NCBI GenBank assembly: GCA_951640165.1
Contig: OX621263.1
Span: 3,928,501-3,992,500, forward strand
Reading direction: 5' to 3'
Length of the DNA: 64,000 nt
Source: Pseudoips prasinana
Lineage: Eukaryota > Arthropoda > Insecta > Lepidoptera > Nolidae
Shown here: positions 41,440 through 52,139 of the stretch, piece by piece
Layout of the letters: each line of letters starts with the position of its first letter
Numbering within the stretch: the first letter of the stretch is position 1
Notes under the pieces: model-generated
Seen by the model: only the letters and a program-made list of their open reading frames with translations
Told to the model about the DNA's origin: nothing
The model's database searches: none
Translations under genes and position numbers: made by a program

Positions 41440-42945
41440 AATCACAATGTATGTGTGGCTCAGCATAATTGATATGTAGCATCTGAAGCGTTAACTTACA
41501 AAGCGCGCATGCGTGATATATACTCGTACGTCACTCTATGTAACTATTTCTCCTTGCGTCATATCTTTCTTTTCTCTCTGCAAATAAGCCTGAACATGAC
41601 GCATTCTTAATATTTCACTCGTGATACTCGTCCACACATCGACACCGTTAAACACATTATAATAAATTTATAAATTAGCCTTTATTACTGCTATTTTATA
41701 ACTTAATTTAGTTGACTATTTAGTCTTAGTTAAAGTAATTATTTATGAAAGTGAATGATAGAGGTTAGAACATACAACATATACACACACAAATTAACAA
41801 AGGTCACTCTTATCACATTTTAGCTTTAAGATATATTGTACAATAATTGTTTGTTACCCAAATAAAATAAAATAATATAAAAATAAAACGTCCTATTTTC
41901 GGCTTTCGGTTGGTCTTCCGTCTTCTTTCTTTTCTTTCGACAAATTCCTTCTACTAATCTCTGCCCTTCACTGTACGTACCCATTCTAGGGCTGCTACTT
42001 CCTTAAAATCCGTTCCCATCAATTTAAGTCTTCCTCTACATCTTCATCTTTATCTAGAGTATCACTCCGTATTTAATGTTGTTCATTTCTCTTTCTTATC
42101 TCTCAACATGTGTCCCGTCCAGCGCCATTTTGCATTGTTTTCTGCATATTTTTTGCATTTTGTAGAAAAATGTATGTCCCTTAATTATTTTCAACTGAAT
42201 TCTATGTCTTCTTGCAGCCAATACGCTGCACTCAATGCTATTCTGGCATGAATTGTTTTTATATTGTCAGTTAACTGATCAAACACATTTTAAAGTGTCA
42301 ATAATAACTCACTGTGCACTCGCTCCTCGCCTTATAGCGGCAGCAGTTACGCTGCTCCAAAATATAATACAATTTACATTTTTTGTTCCATTTTGATATG
42401 CGCACGCACACGCGTCAAAGTATTCGACTGTACCTCTTGCGAATAAACCGGTTTATGAATCACACTAATTATTTAAATGCTTACTTGTGGATTCTATTAA
42501 TTGACTTAAAAAAATTGGGCATATAGAACACGGATTAAAACTTCATAAAATAACACCACCTATTGGCATACAGGCTTAATTGATATATAGCATCTGAGGC
42601 GTTCACTTTGAAAGAACCCATGCCTCATTTATACATCGCTCTATTTAACTATGGTAGTCGTCCGCACATTGACACCTATGAACTTATTAAACACATTATA
42701 AAGTGTCATAGTCAACTCATTTTACACTCGTACCTCGCCTTATAGTGGTAGCAGTTACGATGCTCCATAATATAATTCAACTTACATTTTTGTGTTACAA
42801 TTTTGTTTTTTTTTTGTTCCATTTTGATATGCGCACGCACACACCTCAAAGTATTCTATTGTACCTCTTGTGAATAAACCAGTTTACGAATCATCGTAAT
42901 TATTTTAATGCTTACTTGTGGTTTCTATTTATTGTAGTTAATTAT
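41440..42945 (+). repeat. Tandem pair of repeat R14, first copy split by a LINE
   Basis: Copy 2 (about 42560-42945) is uninterrupted. Copy 1 is in two parts, 41440-41665 and 42276-42500. Shared blocks include ATTGATATGTAGCATCTGA, GCGCACGCACAC and GTACCTCTTGCGAATAAACC. The offset between matching blocks is about 409 bases. Confidence 0.65.
41666..42275 (-). pseudogene. LINE fragment inserted in R14
   Basis: The minus strand shows broken pieces typical of a LINE ORF2 end (for example QCKMALDGTH, AARRHRIQLKI). AAACACATT lies at both junctions, consistent with a target duplication of about 9 bases. Confidence 0.5.
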
Positions 42946-43460
42946 CTTTTGAATGTTTATGAGGAGCCTAAATAATTTTTTGTTTTATATCTTACCGCTT
43001 GGATTTAGAGATGTAACTTCGTTCGGAGCATAGACAAAAAATTAAAAAATATATATTTTAAAACTTTATGCACAAAGTTGTACAGAGGAAGACTTAATGC
43101 CGTAGGCATTTTCTCCCAGTCGACCTTGAGGAGGTGCAGAGATTAAACAGTGGGTAGGTGCACTAAGTGTAAGAGTATAAGAGATTGGATAAATATTCGA
43201 TACATAAATAATTTAAATATATAGTTAAATGTATATGTATATACATAAATGTATAAGATCGAATATATACAATACTATTACTACTATAATATACTATACA
43301 TACATATAGAATTTATTAGGTAGGGAAAGCACAATTCTGCTTACAAGTTGTTTAGAATGTGCTCTCTCAGCTTCATTTTGAATGAGAAGCGGCTTTTGGC
43401 CAACCTGATTTCGAGAGGCAGCGCATTTGAAATGGTGTATGGCCGATTTGTTTGAGTTGT
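42946..43460. other. Unassigned region
   Basis: AT-rich; a diverged LINE end may start near 43330 (GTGCTCTCTCAGCTTCATTT TG), but the match is too weak to call. Confidence 0.3.
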
Positions 43461-43514
43461 TTGACAGGCCTGTTGGTCCAATGGTTAATGACCTTGATTG
43501 TTAAACCGAAGGTC

Positions 43515-43722
43515 ACAGTTTTTTTATAAGACAACGCCCGCACTAGTGTTTTCTCCCTGTGTCGCGGGGTACTTGACAAACATATAATAGACGGACACAA
43601 ATTACATCCAGACTCAGAACAACTATTTATGGGTCACGCAAATAGTTGTCCGGCGCGGGATTCGAACCCGCGACACGAAGCGGCGAGGCGACTGTCTTAG
43701 CCGCTGCACCACACGTGCAGAT
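43515..43722 (-). mobile_element. tRNA-derived SINE, family S3, full copy
   Basis: On the minus strand: CTGCACGTGTGGTGCAGCGG CTAAGACAGTCGCC, box B CGGGTTCGAATCCCGCG, then the complete S3 body ending GGGCGTTGTCTTATAAAAA. Confidence 0.85.
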
Positions 43723-43930
43723 AACAGTTATTGTGACTTAACTTCATAGATTCCCTCTCTTCACTCTTCATAACCCTTTCCATTGCTCTTTGGGTGACCT
43801 TGAGCCAAACGTTTTGACGTTTGTATAAATACATATATTGCACCTTTAGAACATACATGTACATTTAGATTATATTATTGTATTCATGTTATGTAGATTA
43901 CTTATTAACTTTGATATTGATATTAACTTT

Positions 43931-44150
43931 GACGGTAACCGTAGCCTAGTTGGTAGCTGCCTACGAAGCTGGTGGTCCTGGGTTCGAATCCCGGTAAGTG
44001 CAAATAGAGTCATGGATGTTTTCTTTGTATGTAAGTATTTATCTATCTATATAAGTATGTATATCGTCGCCTGGTACCCATAGTACAAGCTTTGCTTAGT
44101 TTGGGGTTAGGAAGATCTGTGTGACATTGTCCCTAGATATTATTATTTTA
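43931..44150 (+). mobile_element. tRNA-derived SINE, family S1, with internal deletion
   Basis: Box B is intact; a few bases are missing after box A (GTTGGTAGCTGCC) and about 35 bases after the head (GTGCAAATAGAGTCATGG). An RTE fragment (43740-43806, minus) lies just upstream. Confidence 0.8.
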
Positions 44151-44450
44151 TTATTAAATAAATAAACTACAACAAAAGGGATTAAATATTTTTTTTTATC
44201 ACGAAAGGGAAAGGCGTCTTACTCCGCCATTAATTTGACAGGTGTCTTCTCCCGTTACACGAAAGCTGTCCCTTACAACTTGTTTAAAGCGCTTTTGAAA
44301 CAAGCGTATCATTTTGATCACACCAATCCTGCTGCATTGTAATTATCTTTTTAATCCACAGGTTTGTACAGCAAGCCCGATGTAAGAACAGGCTTGAGAT
44401 AAACGTGCGAATGTTCGTAATGAATATTTATCGAAGTTTGTCTTTTGTAT

Positions 44451-44548
44451 CATCATCATCATCATATCAGCCGAAAGACGTCCACTACTGGACAAAGGCC
44501 TCCCTCAAAGATCTCCACAATTGCCGGTCTTGCGCTATTCGCATTTTC
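44451..44548 (-). pseudogene. RTE LINE 3' end
   Basis: (ATC)n, CAGCCGAAAGACGTCCACTA, CAAAGATCTCCACAATTGCC: the terminal 90 bases of the RTE family. Confidence 0.65.
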
Positions 44549-44639
44549 TTTTGTACACCTAAATATAATCTAAAATAATAAGCATTCTGAGAACCGATCG
44601 AGCATATAATGTGTTTGCCTACTAAATAATTACTCTAAT

Positions 44640-45120
44640 TTCACCAAATCCCGTGTTCATGCCCGCTTGAGTATGTTTCGCCGGACCGTCTCAACTGGGT
44701 CGTGTTGAAACCGGTAGTAGATGAACCCACTGAGTTTGTTTAGCTGGGTCTTCTCAGTTGGGGCGCATTGGATCCGGTGGTAGCATTAAAGCGCGACCGG
44801 CGTTAGTAACACAAGGTCCGCCATAATAATAATTAATTAAGACAATATGTAGTTAAATATAGCTAATAGGTACTATAAATTTTGATAATTAAACTTAAAC
44901 ATCTCTTTGACAGTAACTTAATACAAGATAGCTAAATATAATTGCTATTATAAAATAAATTTTATAAATGTTTTAATACAATCAATACAATGTGTACCTA
45001 AATATCTATGTTAATAGAAATAATAATGTATACAACTATATTACTACAAACATGTTCTGACTATTTACAAGCGCTTTTTAATCTACGTGAATAAAACTTA
45101 TTTATTTTATTTTAATTTTA
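44640..45120 (+). mobile_element. LINE-tail repeat RA, longest copy
   Basis: Includes an upstream part (CATGCCCGCTTGAGTATGTT TCGCCGGACC, AACCGGTAGTAGATGAACC) also seen inverted at 61430-61625, then the common RA tail. This is the fullest version in the window, about 480 bases. Confidence 0.65.
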
Positions 45121-45242
45121 ATAGCTGTGTGTAGCGAGATATGGAGCGAGCAACGCTGGGTATTTACATAATATATAATAACCTGGGACATTATTCACAC
45201 AAAGGATGGCCCTATTCGCTGCTATGGAAACCAGATAACTGA

Positions 45243-45748
45243 TTTTATTTTAAAGACAACGCCTGCAAAAAGAAAATAATCCCTGTGTCGCGGGGTACTT
45301 TACAAACATATAATAGACGGACACAAATTACATCCAGACTCAGAACAACTATTTATAATAATAATAATAATAATAATCGTTTAATTCGGATAAAACATTC
45401 TCCATATATTGTTAGTACAAAGTTCTTAACCTAATGTTAGTAATCTTATAATATAGTAACAAACAAACAATGCACTGGATAACAACCACACAGCTGAGTA
45501 TCACAATACCCTGGTATGTAGCTGAATCCAGTGCTTTAACATTGGGAAATCCCACCTATCACATAATACGCTCAGAATGCTGTGGGAGCTGACACGCATT
45601 CTGTGCAATATTGAAGCGCTACGCTTGCGGATGATGGCAGCAAAACCATCATTTATGGGTCACACAAATAATTGTCCGGCGCGGGACTCGAACCCGCGAC
45701 ACGAAGCGGCGACATGACTATCTTAGCCGCTGCGCCACACGTGCAGTC
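45243..45748 (-). mobile_element. SINE S3 nested in S2, split by a LINE
   Basis: The head (45650-45748) has GTGTGGCGCAGCGGCTAAGA and box B CGGGTTCGAGTCCCGC on the minus strand; the body resumes at 45250-45357. Confidence 0.8.
45358..45650 (-). pseudogene. Non-LTR retrotransposon 3' end, innermost insertion
   Basis: The minus strand encodes DGFAAIIRKRSASILHRMRV, SSHSILSVLCDRWDFPMLKH WIQLH and a stop, then a 3' region with an (ATT)n tail at 45358. Its relative at 46700-47155 ends the same way (RWESPMLQRWVRLH). ATTTAT at both edges fits a target duplication. Confidence 0.8.
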
Positions 45749-45905
45749 AAAATATACTACTTTTCTTTTGTAAATATATTGATATATTACATATACTACT
45801 TTTCTTTTGTAAATATATACTTATATAGATATATACACACAGTTTCAAACATACGTGTTCATGCACACAAATATATGTCCTGGGTGGGAATCGAACCCAC
45901 GACCT

Positions 45906-46129
45906 GGGGCTCTACCGGCTAAGTCACCGAACATCAAATAAATCAACGTTAAAAATGACTTAATCAATCGTTAAATCGGCTTCAACGTTGACAATCGATT
46001 CCGGACCATTTATGACGTCACATGTTGTCATGGAAGCCGATTTAACGATTGATTAAGTCTTTTTTAACCTGTATTTATTTCAACGCCATTTAAGAAATCG
46101 ATGTTTGGCGACTTAGCCGGTAGAGCCCC
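45906..46129. mobile_element. Palindromic MITE R9, copy with CRE-like centre
   Basis: GGGGCTCTACCGGCTAAGTC ... GACTTAGCCGGTAGAGCCCC; about 20 bases of the left arm are deleted. The centre carries TGACGTCA at 46013-46020. Confidence 0.85.
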
Positions 46130-46171
46130 TGGGGCGTGACAATCGAATACATATTTATAATATCTAATATA

Positions 46172-46415
46172 AAGTCTAGGGACAATGTCACACAGATCAT
46201 CCTAGCCCCAAACTAAGCAAAGCTTGTACTATAGGTACCAGGCGACGATATACATACTTATATAGATAGATAAATACTTAAATACATAGAAAACATCCAT
46301 GACTCAGAAACAAATATTCGTGCTCATCACACAAATATTTGCACTTACCGGGATTCGAACCCAGGACCACCAGCTTCGTAGGCAGGAGCACTACCAACTA
46401 GGCTATGGTGACCGT
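46172..46415 (-). mobile_element. tRNA-derived SINE, family S1
   Basis: Full-length minus copy; box A reads TAGCCTAGTTGG with the preceding CACCA, box B GGTTCGAATCC. Confidence 0.85.
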
Positions 46416-46699
46416 ATGGTGACCAAAATCAGTGGGATCATTCTTGTTAGACGCACATATACGTCCCCCCAACCCGCCCCTTAGCGAGAAGTTCTCTTAT
46501 AACGGTCACGGATCACAGTGTGGGCCCAAAAGTAACACGACACGGAAGGCAAAAAAACTTTCACACTGATTGAAACTTAAATCTGATAGGTGAGTACAGT
46601 CAGCGACAAAAATAGAAGATGGAAAGCGGACATTCAATACTTGTTTATTAATTTAAAGATCGTCCACGTTTCAAACACACATGTAGTCATATATTAATA

Positions 46700-47155
46700 A
46701 TAAACATTTATTTCCGACAAGGACCATATTTTGTTAGTAACAATGTGTTTAAAAACTAATGATAGTAATTGGTAACAAAAAATTAAATTTCTATGTGAAG
46801 CCGCACCCATCTTTGCAGCATGGGGGACTCCCACCGATCTGTTAAAACACCCACAATAGTGTTGGTACTGCCACGAATGCGCGTGAGTAGGGAGGCGCAC
46901 CTTTTCCTAACTATTGCGGCAAAGCCATCCACCCGCGCCTCGGCGAACATCCCTGACGCACTGCAACGCCATGGCAGCCCCAACAGTACCCTGAGTGCAT
47001 TATTATACTGGACACGCAAGTCGCTGTATGTCCGCTTCGAATAACTGACCCACAGGCTGCAGGTGTAGAAAGATTTAAAAAGCGTAATTTTAACTGAATT
47101 CGTACACCGTGCAAACCTGCGGGCCAGCATGTTACAACGGACAGCCTGCATTCTC
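46700..47155 (-). pseudogene. Non-LTR retrotransposon ORF2 C-terminus and tail
   Basis: A 122-codon minus frame: NMLARRFARCTNSVKITLFK, SFYTCSLWVSYSKRTYSDL, VQYNNALRVLLGLPWRCSAS GMFAEARVDGF, RWESPMLQRWVRLH. This is the conserved C-terminal block of a lepidopteran LINE reverse transcriptase. The frame is open from 47151 to 46783, then a 3' region with AATAAT tail. Only the end of the element is present (5' truncation). Confidence 0.8.
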
Positions 47156-47371
47156 TTTCTATGTCTAAAAAGTTAAAAGGAGACGAATATACTTAAAATT
47201 AAAAGTGAGTGCAACTCTTAAAGACAACCACATCATTAGAATTTTATATCATTAGAGTTAATTACTATCAATTAATTAAAAACTTGCAATAATTACAAAC
47301 AAAAGACACATGTAAACTAGACTAAACGTAACATTGAAAAGCAGAACAAAGACAAATATAAATTACAAAAC

Positions 47372-47760
47372 AAGCATCATCATCATCATCATCATATTAG
47401 CCGAAAAACGCCCACAGATGGACAAGGGCCTCCCCAAAAATCTCCACAATTGACAACAATTGACGGTCACCGCAGCCTAGTTGGTAGTGCTCCTACCTAC
47501 GAAGCTGGTGGTCCTGGGCGCGAATCCCGGTAAGTGCAAATATTTGTGGGATGAGCACGAATATTTGTTTCCGAGTCATGGATGTTTTCTATGTACTTAA
47601 GTATTTATCTATCTCTATAAGTATGTATATCGTCGCCTGGTACCCATAGTACAAGCTTTGCTTAGTTTGGGGCTAGGATGATATGTGTGACATCGTCCCC
47701 ATTTCCAAAAAAGAAAAAAACAACAATTGCTGGTCTTGGACTATCCGCATCCAGAGACTT
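47372..47760 (-). pseudogene. RTE LINE 3' end split by an S1 SINE
   Basis: (ATC)n and AAAATCTCCACAATTGACAA on the left; CAATTGCTGGTCTTGGACTA TCCGCATCCA on the right. The SINE sits between. Confidence 0.7.
47462..47700 (+). mobile_element. tRNA-derived SINE, family S1, with target duplication
   Basis: Box A is CAGCCTAGTTGG (one change) and box B GCGCGAATCC (damaged). ACAACAATTG occurs at both edges (about 47452 and 47723), a clear 10-base duplication. Confidence 0.85.
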
Positions 47761-47819
47761 ACAGCGACAAAACATACACAAAAGCGACAAAATAACACAA
47801 TAAATTAATAGTCGAAGGA

Positions 47820-47969
47820 TAAATAAATAAAATAAAAAAAGTTTTTATTCACGTAGACTTTAAAAAAGCGCTTGTAAATAGCCAGAACATGTTCGTAGTA
47901 ATATATAATTAATTTATAATTATTTCTAGGTACATATAGATATTTAGGTACACGGATTGTAGGAAATAA
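47820..47969 (-). mobile_element. LINE-tail repeat RA, cut by a Helitron
   Basis: TTTTTATTCACGTAGACTTT, GCGCTTGTAAATAGCCAGAA, GATATTTAGGTACACGGATT GTAGGAAATAA; H1 follows at once. Confidence 0.65.
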
Positions 47970-48290
47970 TCTATACATATAATAAAATCGTAGGAAAGTT
48001 GAAACTGTACATTGAATATTTTTTTAAAAGGATAGTTGGGGTGTGTTCTACAATCGATATCGAAACCAAAAATATAGTTTTTAGAATTTTTGTCTGTTTA
48101 TCTGTTTGTCTGTATGTATGTCCGGGCTAAACTCAGAAAGTACTGCATGGATTTACTTCAAATTTTGCATGAATATTACTAAGAGGTCGGGTCAACATAT
48201 AGAGTACAAATTATCCCGCTATCACCTACGGGGGAGGAGCTGTGATCATTTATAAAGTTTAACGCGGGTGAAACCGCGGGGCACAGCTAG
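47970..48290 (+). mobile_element. Non-autonomous Helitron, family H1
   Basis: TCTATACATATAATAAAATC at the start, GCGGGTGAAACCGCGGGGCA CAGCTAG at the end, between A and T. The least degraded plus-strand copy. Confidence 0.9.
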
Positions 48291-48460
48291 TATCTAAAAT
48301 AACATGAGAAACATGTACACATGAGTAATGGTCGTACATTGCGTCCAAATAGAGCAGTCAAGAGTTTCTAAAGTGGATGAGTGTTAACTGTACCAAATAT
48401 AACTTAATCTGCCGCCCAACATCCACAAGTATTCATAAACAAAAACCTATCATCCGATTT

Positions 48461-48712
48461 GACGGTCACCGTAGCCTAGTTGGTAGTCCACCTGCCTACG
48501 AAGCTGGTGTTCCTGGGTTCGAATCCCGGTAAGTGCAAATATTTGTGTGATGAGCACGAATATTTGTTTCTGAGTCATGGATGTTTTCTATGTATTTAAG
48601 TATTTATCTATCTGTATAAGTATGTATATCGTCGCCTGGTACCCATAGTACAAGCTTTGCTTAGTTTGGGGCTAGGATGATCTGTGTGACAGTGTCCTTA
48701 TATATTATTATC
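48461..48712 (+). mobile_element. tRNA-derived SINE, family S1
   Basis: GACGGTCACCGTAGCCTAGT TGG, box B GGTTCGAATCC, full body and TATTATTAT tail. Confidence 0.87.
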
Positions 48713-49057
48713 CCTTTATATTATTTGCATTATCTACTTTTGTCGTTGACTGTACCTACTGAAAGGTTTTTTGGTTACCCACATTTCACTTACGGTTTAA
48801 GTAACGTAATATTTAGTTAACAAAAGTAAAAGTAGGGTTCAGTAGGCCAGCTGTTATAACTTTAACTGGCAAAGGTAATATAGATCTCACTATACAGAGT
48901 TAAATACATATTTGACTAAAAGTAAATTGCCCATGAAAACTTTAAATTCAAAAATGTTAAATTAACAAATCATCTTATAAAATTCTTATAATACTATTAT
49001 AAACTTTAACAAAGCAATTCTATAGATCTTGACATTCTAATATTAATCTGATATTCT
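48713..49057. other. Unassigned AT-rich region
   Basis: Nothing recognised. Confidence 0.4.
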
Positions 49058-49249
49058 TTAAATCGCTTTAAAACGCTTCTGCTTCTGTCTCTTATCAGCA
49101 AGTACTCCGAACCAGGCTTCATCACAGATCTTACGACACTCCACTACACGTTTGCGCCATTCAACTCTAGTTTCAGCGAGCTTTTCCGAGCTACAGTGGT
49201 CAATTTTAAAAGCGGCCATATCCCGCTTGCTGCAGTCTTTCATCAGGTC
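49058..49249 (-). pseudogene. LINE ORF2 C-terminus
   Basis: The minus strand encodes DCSKRDMAAFKIDHCSSEKL, ETRVEWRKRVVECRKICDEA WFGVLADKRQKQKRF, which resembles the charged end of RTE-like ORF2 proteins. A stop follows at 49058. Confidence 0.55.
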
Positions 49250-49393
49250 GATAACAACCGGTGAATATGATGTACCCAGAGTTTGTAATTATTATGGCGA
49301 CAGAACCTTGAGAGAACGCATTCCCTATCTATTATACTTTGCCTGTCGCACGTCAGCCAAGAGATATTATTTTTAAATAAATAAATTGTGTAA

Positions 49394-49562
49394 TCTACTA
49401 TATAAAAATAAGTCGGGTTTTCCTTCCTGACGCTATAACTCCAGAACGCACGAACCGATTTCCACGGTTTTGAATTCGTTGGAAAGGTCTCGGGCTTCGT
49501 GAGGTTTATAGCACAGAAAATTTATAAAATTTAACGCGGGTAACACTGCGGGGCACAGCTAG
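49394..49562 (+). mobile_element. Helitron H2, first of a tandem pair
   Basis: TCTACTATATAAAAATAAGT CGGG start; GCGGGTAACACTGCGGGGCA CAGCTAG end. Confidence 0.88.
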
Positions 49563-49565
49563 TCT

Positions 49566-49736
49566 TCTTTACTATATAAAAATAAGTCGGGTTTTCCTTC
49601 CTGACGCTATAACTCCAGAACGCACGAACCGATTTCCACGATTTTACATTCGTTGGAAACGTCTCGGGCTCCGTGAGGTTTATAGCAAAGAAAATTTATA
49701 AAAATTAACGCGGGTAACACCGCGGGGCACAGCTAG
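49566..49736 (+). mobile_element. Helitron H2, second of a tandem pair
   Basis: Starts TCTTTACTATATAAAAATAA three bases after the first copy ends, and finishes with the same hairpin and CTAG. Near-identical to the first copy and to the minus copy at 23314. Confidence 0.88.
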
Positions 49737-49913
49737 TTGTGTTTAATTATTATACCTAACCTAACTTTATTTGATCACACTATTGTTACATATCCAACCG
49801 TCTATTCGTAATTTCACATGATTGTTATTATTTGCTGTTGGTCTTCCTATAAATAAATAAAATAAATTAGATCCTACGCTAAATGTAGGTATTAAGTATT
49901 AGGTTATAGATGT

Positions 49914-50045
49914 ACAGACGCCAGCACATCCAGCTACTCCAATCTGTCAAATTTCTTTTATAGATTTTCTAGTTTATCACATAAGCATAAGGTTCACTTT
50001 CAATTGGGGAAATTTGACAGATTGGGGTAGCTTGTTTGTACCTGA
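49914..50045. mobile_element. Foldback MITE R18, copy 1
   Basis: CCAGCACATCCAGCTACTCC AATCTGTCAAATTTC on the left and its approximate complement GAAATTTGACAGATTGGGGT AGC on the right; the loop contains CACATAAGCATAAGG. A second copy lies at 51897-52042. Confidence 0.7.
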
Positions 50046-50163
50046 TATTATGTTATTATTGTCGTAATAGAGACTCAATGATCGCACAGTTAAACTTCGT
50101 AAGCAATTTTATGGGGCTATGTAATTCGTTTTTAAGAAATTTTAAGAGAAATAAGCAATAACT

Positions 50164-50460
50164 GCACGTGTGGCGCAGCGGCTAAGACAGTCGCCTCGCT
50201 GCTCCATGTCCTGGGTTGGTTTCCCGCGCCGGACAACTATTTATGTTTTTTTATCACAAACGAGCAAGTGGGTCACCTGATGGTAAGTGATCACCGCCGC
50301 CCATGGACACTCGCAACACCAGAGGAGTCGCGGGTGCGTTGCCGGCCTTTAAAAGTCCCATAAATGTTTGTTCTGAGTCCGGATGTAATTGTTGTGCGTC
50401 TATTATATGTTTGTAAAGTACCCCGCGACACAGGGATTAGATACTCTAGTGCGGACTCCT
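50164..50460 (+). mobile_element. SINE S3 split by repeat R11
   Basis: GCACGTGTGGCGCAGCGGCT AAGACAGTCGCC and GGACAACTATTTATG, then R11 (50247-50354), then ATAAATGTTTGTTCTGAGTC and the S3 end (CAGGGATTAGATACTCTAGT). Box B is damaged (GGTTGGTTTCCC). Confidence 0.75.
50247..50354 (+). repeat. Interspersed repeat R11, intact copy
   Basis: ACAAACGAGCAAGTGGGTCA CCTGATGGTAAGTGATCACC, GCCCATGGACACTCGCAACA, GCGTTGCCGGCCTTTAA. The reference for the split copy at 55381-56009. Confidence 0.7.
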
Positions 50461-50473
50461 CTTAAAAAAAAAA

Positions 50474-50785
50474 TCCCGGGTCGGGCCAAAAGTGATTTTG
50501 GGACTTTTCTGTAAAAAGAAAAATTTCTCAGCATCAGCCCGAAGTCTGGGAGTTGGTGGTATCATACCCCCGTGCCTCGGACAGCACGTAAAGCCGTCGG
50601 TCCTGTGCCTGACCTCTTTCCGGTCGTGTCGCCTAGGCGTCCCATCGGATCATGAGAGTGATGGAATAGAAAGTGCTCCTTTGTTTGCCCACACACTTGA
50701 GTACTATAGTATGTCCCGCACAGATGGCCAATTGCTGTTGAGAGCGGCCGCCGTGGCCGAAATTCGGCTAGGAGGACATTATTAT
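50474..50785 (+). mobile_element. tRNA-derived SINE, family S5, 5'-truncated
   Basis: Begins inside the head (CCCGGGTCGGGCC), keeps the whole S5 body (CTGGGAGTTGGTGGTATC, CCCATCGGATCATGAGAGTG) and ends GGCTAGGAGGACATTATTAT. Confidence 0.75.
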
Positions 50786-50856
50786 TATGTATATATAAAA
50801 AACAAAACAAATCCCGACCCTCTAACCGCCACGCTTGGCAGGTTGGCGATGGCACT

Positions 50857-51120
50857 ATGATGGCCAGTGCAAAGAGATACGGTTTTGACTCGGCACAACT
50901 TCTACGCCTTCAGGCATTAGATGGAGACATACCTCTACCACCTTGCTTTACTCAAGAAATTTTTACCCACGTCTACTCCGCTGAATCAATTACCCCCCGG
51001 AGGTATTTCCGATCCTATATGACATGGGAACCTTCAAACAGCGAGCCTATGACTTTCTCCCTCTTAGGGCCAGCACAGACAGAGAGGAGCGCAGCGGAGA
51101 GTATTTTATTAAAGCACTAG
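50857..51120 (+). pseudogene. Unclassified retroelement remnant
   Basis: One frame ends RAYDFLPLRASTDREERSGE YFIKALGNQL and a stop near 51135; the 3' part recurs inverted at 51425-51560 on the other side of an RA copy. It looks like the end of a retroelement ORF, but I cannot name the family. Confidence 0.4.
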
Positions 51121-51149
51121 GAAATCAACTTTAAAACAATAGAAATAAA

Positions 51150-51330
51150 ATAAATAAAATAAAAAAGGTTTTTATTCACGTAGACTTTAAAAAGTTGCTT
51201 GTAAATAGTCAGAACATATTCGTAGTAATATATAATTAATTTATAATTATTTCTAGGTACATATAGATATTTAGGTACATGGATTATAGGAAATAATTTA
51301 CAATAAGATTTATTTATAAAGTAATAGTAA
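51150..51330 (-). mobile_element. LINE-tail repeat RA
   Basis: TTTTTATTCACGTAGACTTT AAAAAG, GTCAGAACATATTCGTAGTA, GATATTTAGGTACATGG. Confidence 0.65.
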
Positions 51331-51896
51331 AGTGCATAATATGCTTGAAACTAACATAAAATGCTTGCGCTGTCCCGGGCATATAATGTTTAAGCATATT
51401 GAACTTTATTTGAATAATTTTAAAGTTGATTTTCTAGTGGCTTAATAAAATCCTCTCCGCTGCGCTCCTCTCTGTATGCGCTGGCCCTTAGGCCCCTCTA
51501 AAATTGCAAGTGTCCTTGGGCATCACTAATCGCATGCTATCAGATGCCCTGTTAATTTTAACTCCTCCTTGTTTCTTTCTGATTAAATTCGTTACGGGAT
51601 TCAAGAACATGCCTGAGCCTCACCGCTCAGTGTCATTTCATTTCATTGTGTGCCACTGTTGATCCTGACTTACAGGAGTTGCAGTGGTGGGTAAGAGGGA
51701 GGGACTAGTCCCGATGAAAATATCAGATGAGCCGCTTCCTCAAATGTCAAACTCTATAAAAAAAATCTTGGCTTCTGTAATTGATAATTGGGCGAGAATT
51801 GAGGTTCCAATTTTAAAGTCGCGTCACGTTAATGTTATATTGTTATATTGGCAAGATTGATATAGCGAAAAGCGAAAGAATACTTGACGGACAAAA

Positions 51897-52042
51897 AGTA
51901 CAGACGCCAGCACATCGAGCTCCCCTTTTTGTCAATGTTCCTTAATTGAAAGTGAACCTTATGCTTATGTGATAAAGTTGAAAATCTATTAAAGAAATTT
52001 GACAGATTGGGTTAGCTGGATGTGCTAGCTTCTGTACATCCA
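51897..52042. mobile_element. Foldback MITE R18, copy 2
   Basis: AGTACAGACGCCAGCACAT at the left, AGCTGGATGTGCTAGCTTCT GTAC at the right; the middle is the reverse of copy 1. A minus-strand S3 SINE head (52043-52112) follows. Confidence 0.7.
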
Positions 52043-52139
52043 TACTCAGAAGAACTATTTATGGGTCACAGAAATAGTTGTCCTGCGCCGGAATCGAACC
52101 CGAGACACGCAGTGCAGTAATTCGACAGACATGATGACA

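Larger units (their letters stand above)
45170..45905 (-). mobile_element. SINE S2 containing SINE S3 containing a LINE end
   Basis: The S2 ends are at 45170-45242 and 45749-45905 (box B GTGGGTTCGATTCCCACC on the minus strand). Between them sits an S3 SINE, itself interrupted by a LINE end. All three are on the minus strand. Confidence 0.8.

Noticed and set aside
43640..43722. tRNA gene on the minus strand (also similar segments in all S1, S2, S3 and S5 copies)
   Set aside because: Box A and box B are good, but each tRNA-like segment continues into a shared SINE body and has mismatched stems; the copies are dispersed and decayed.
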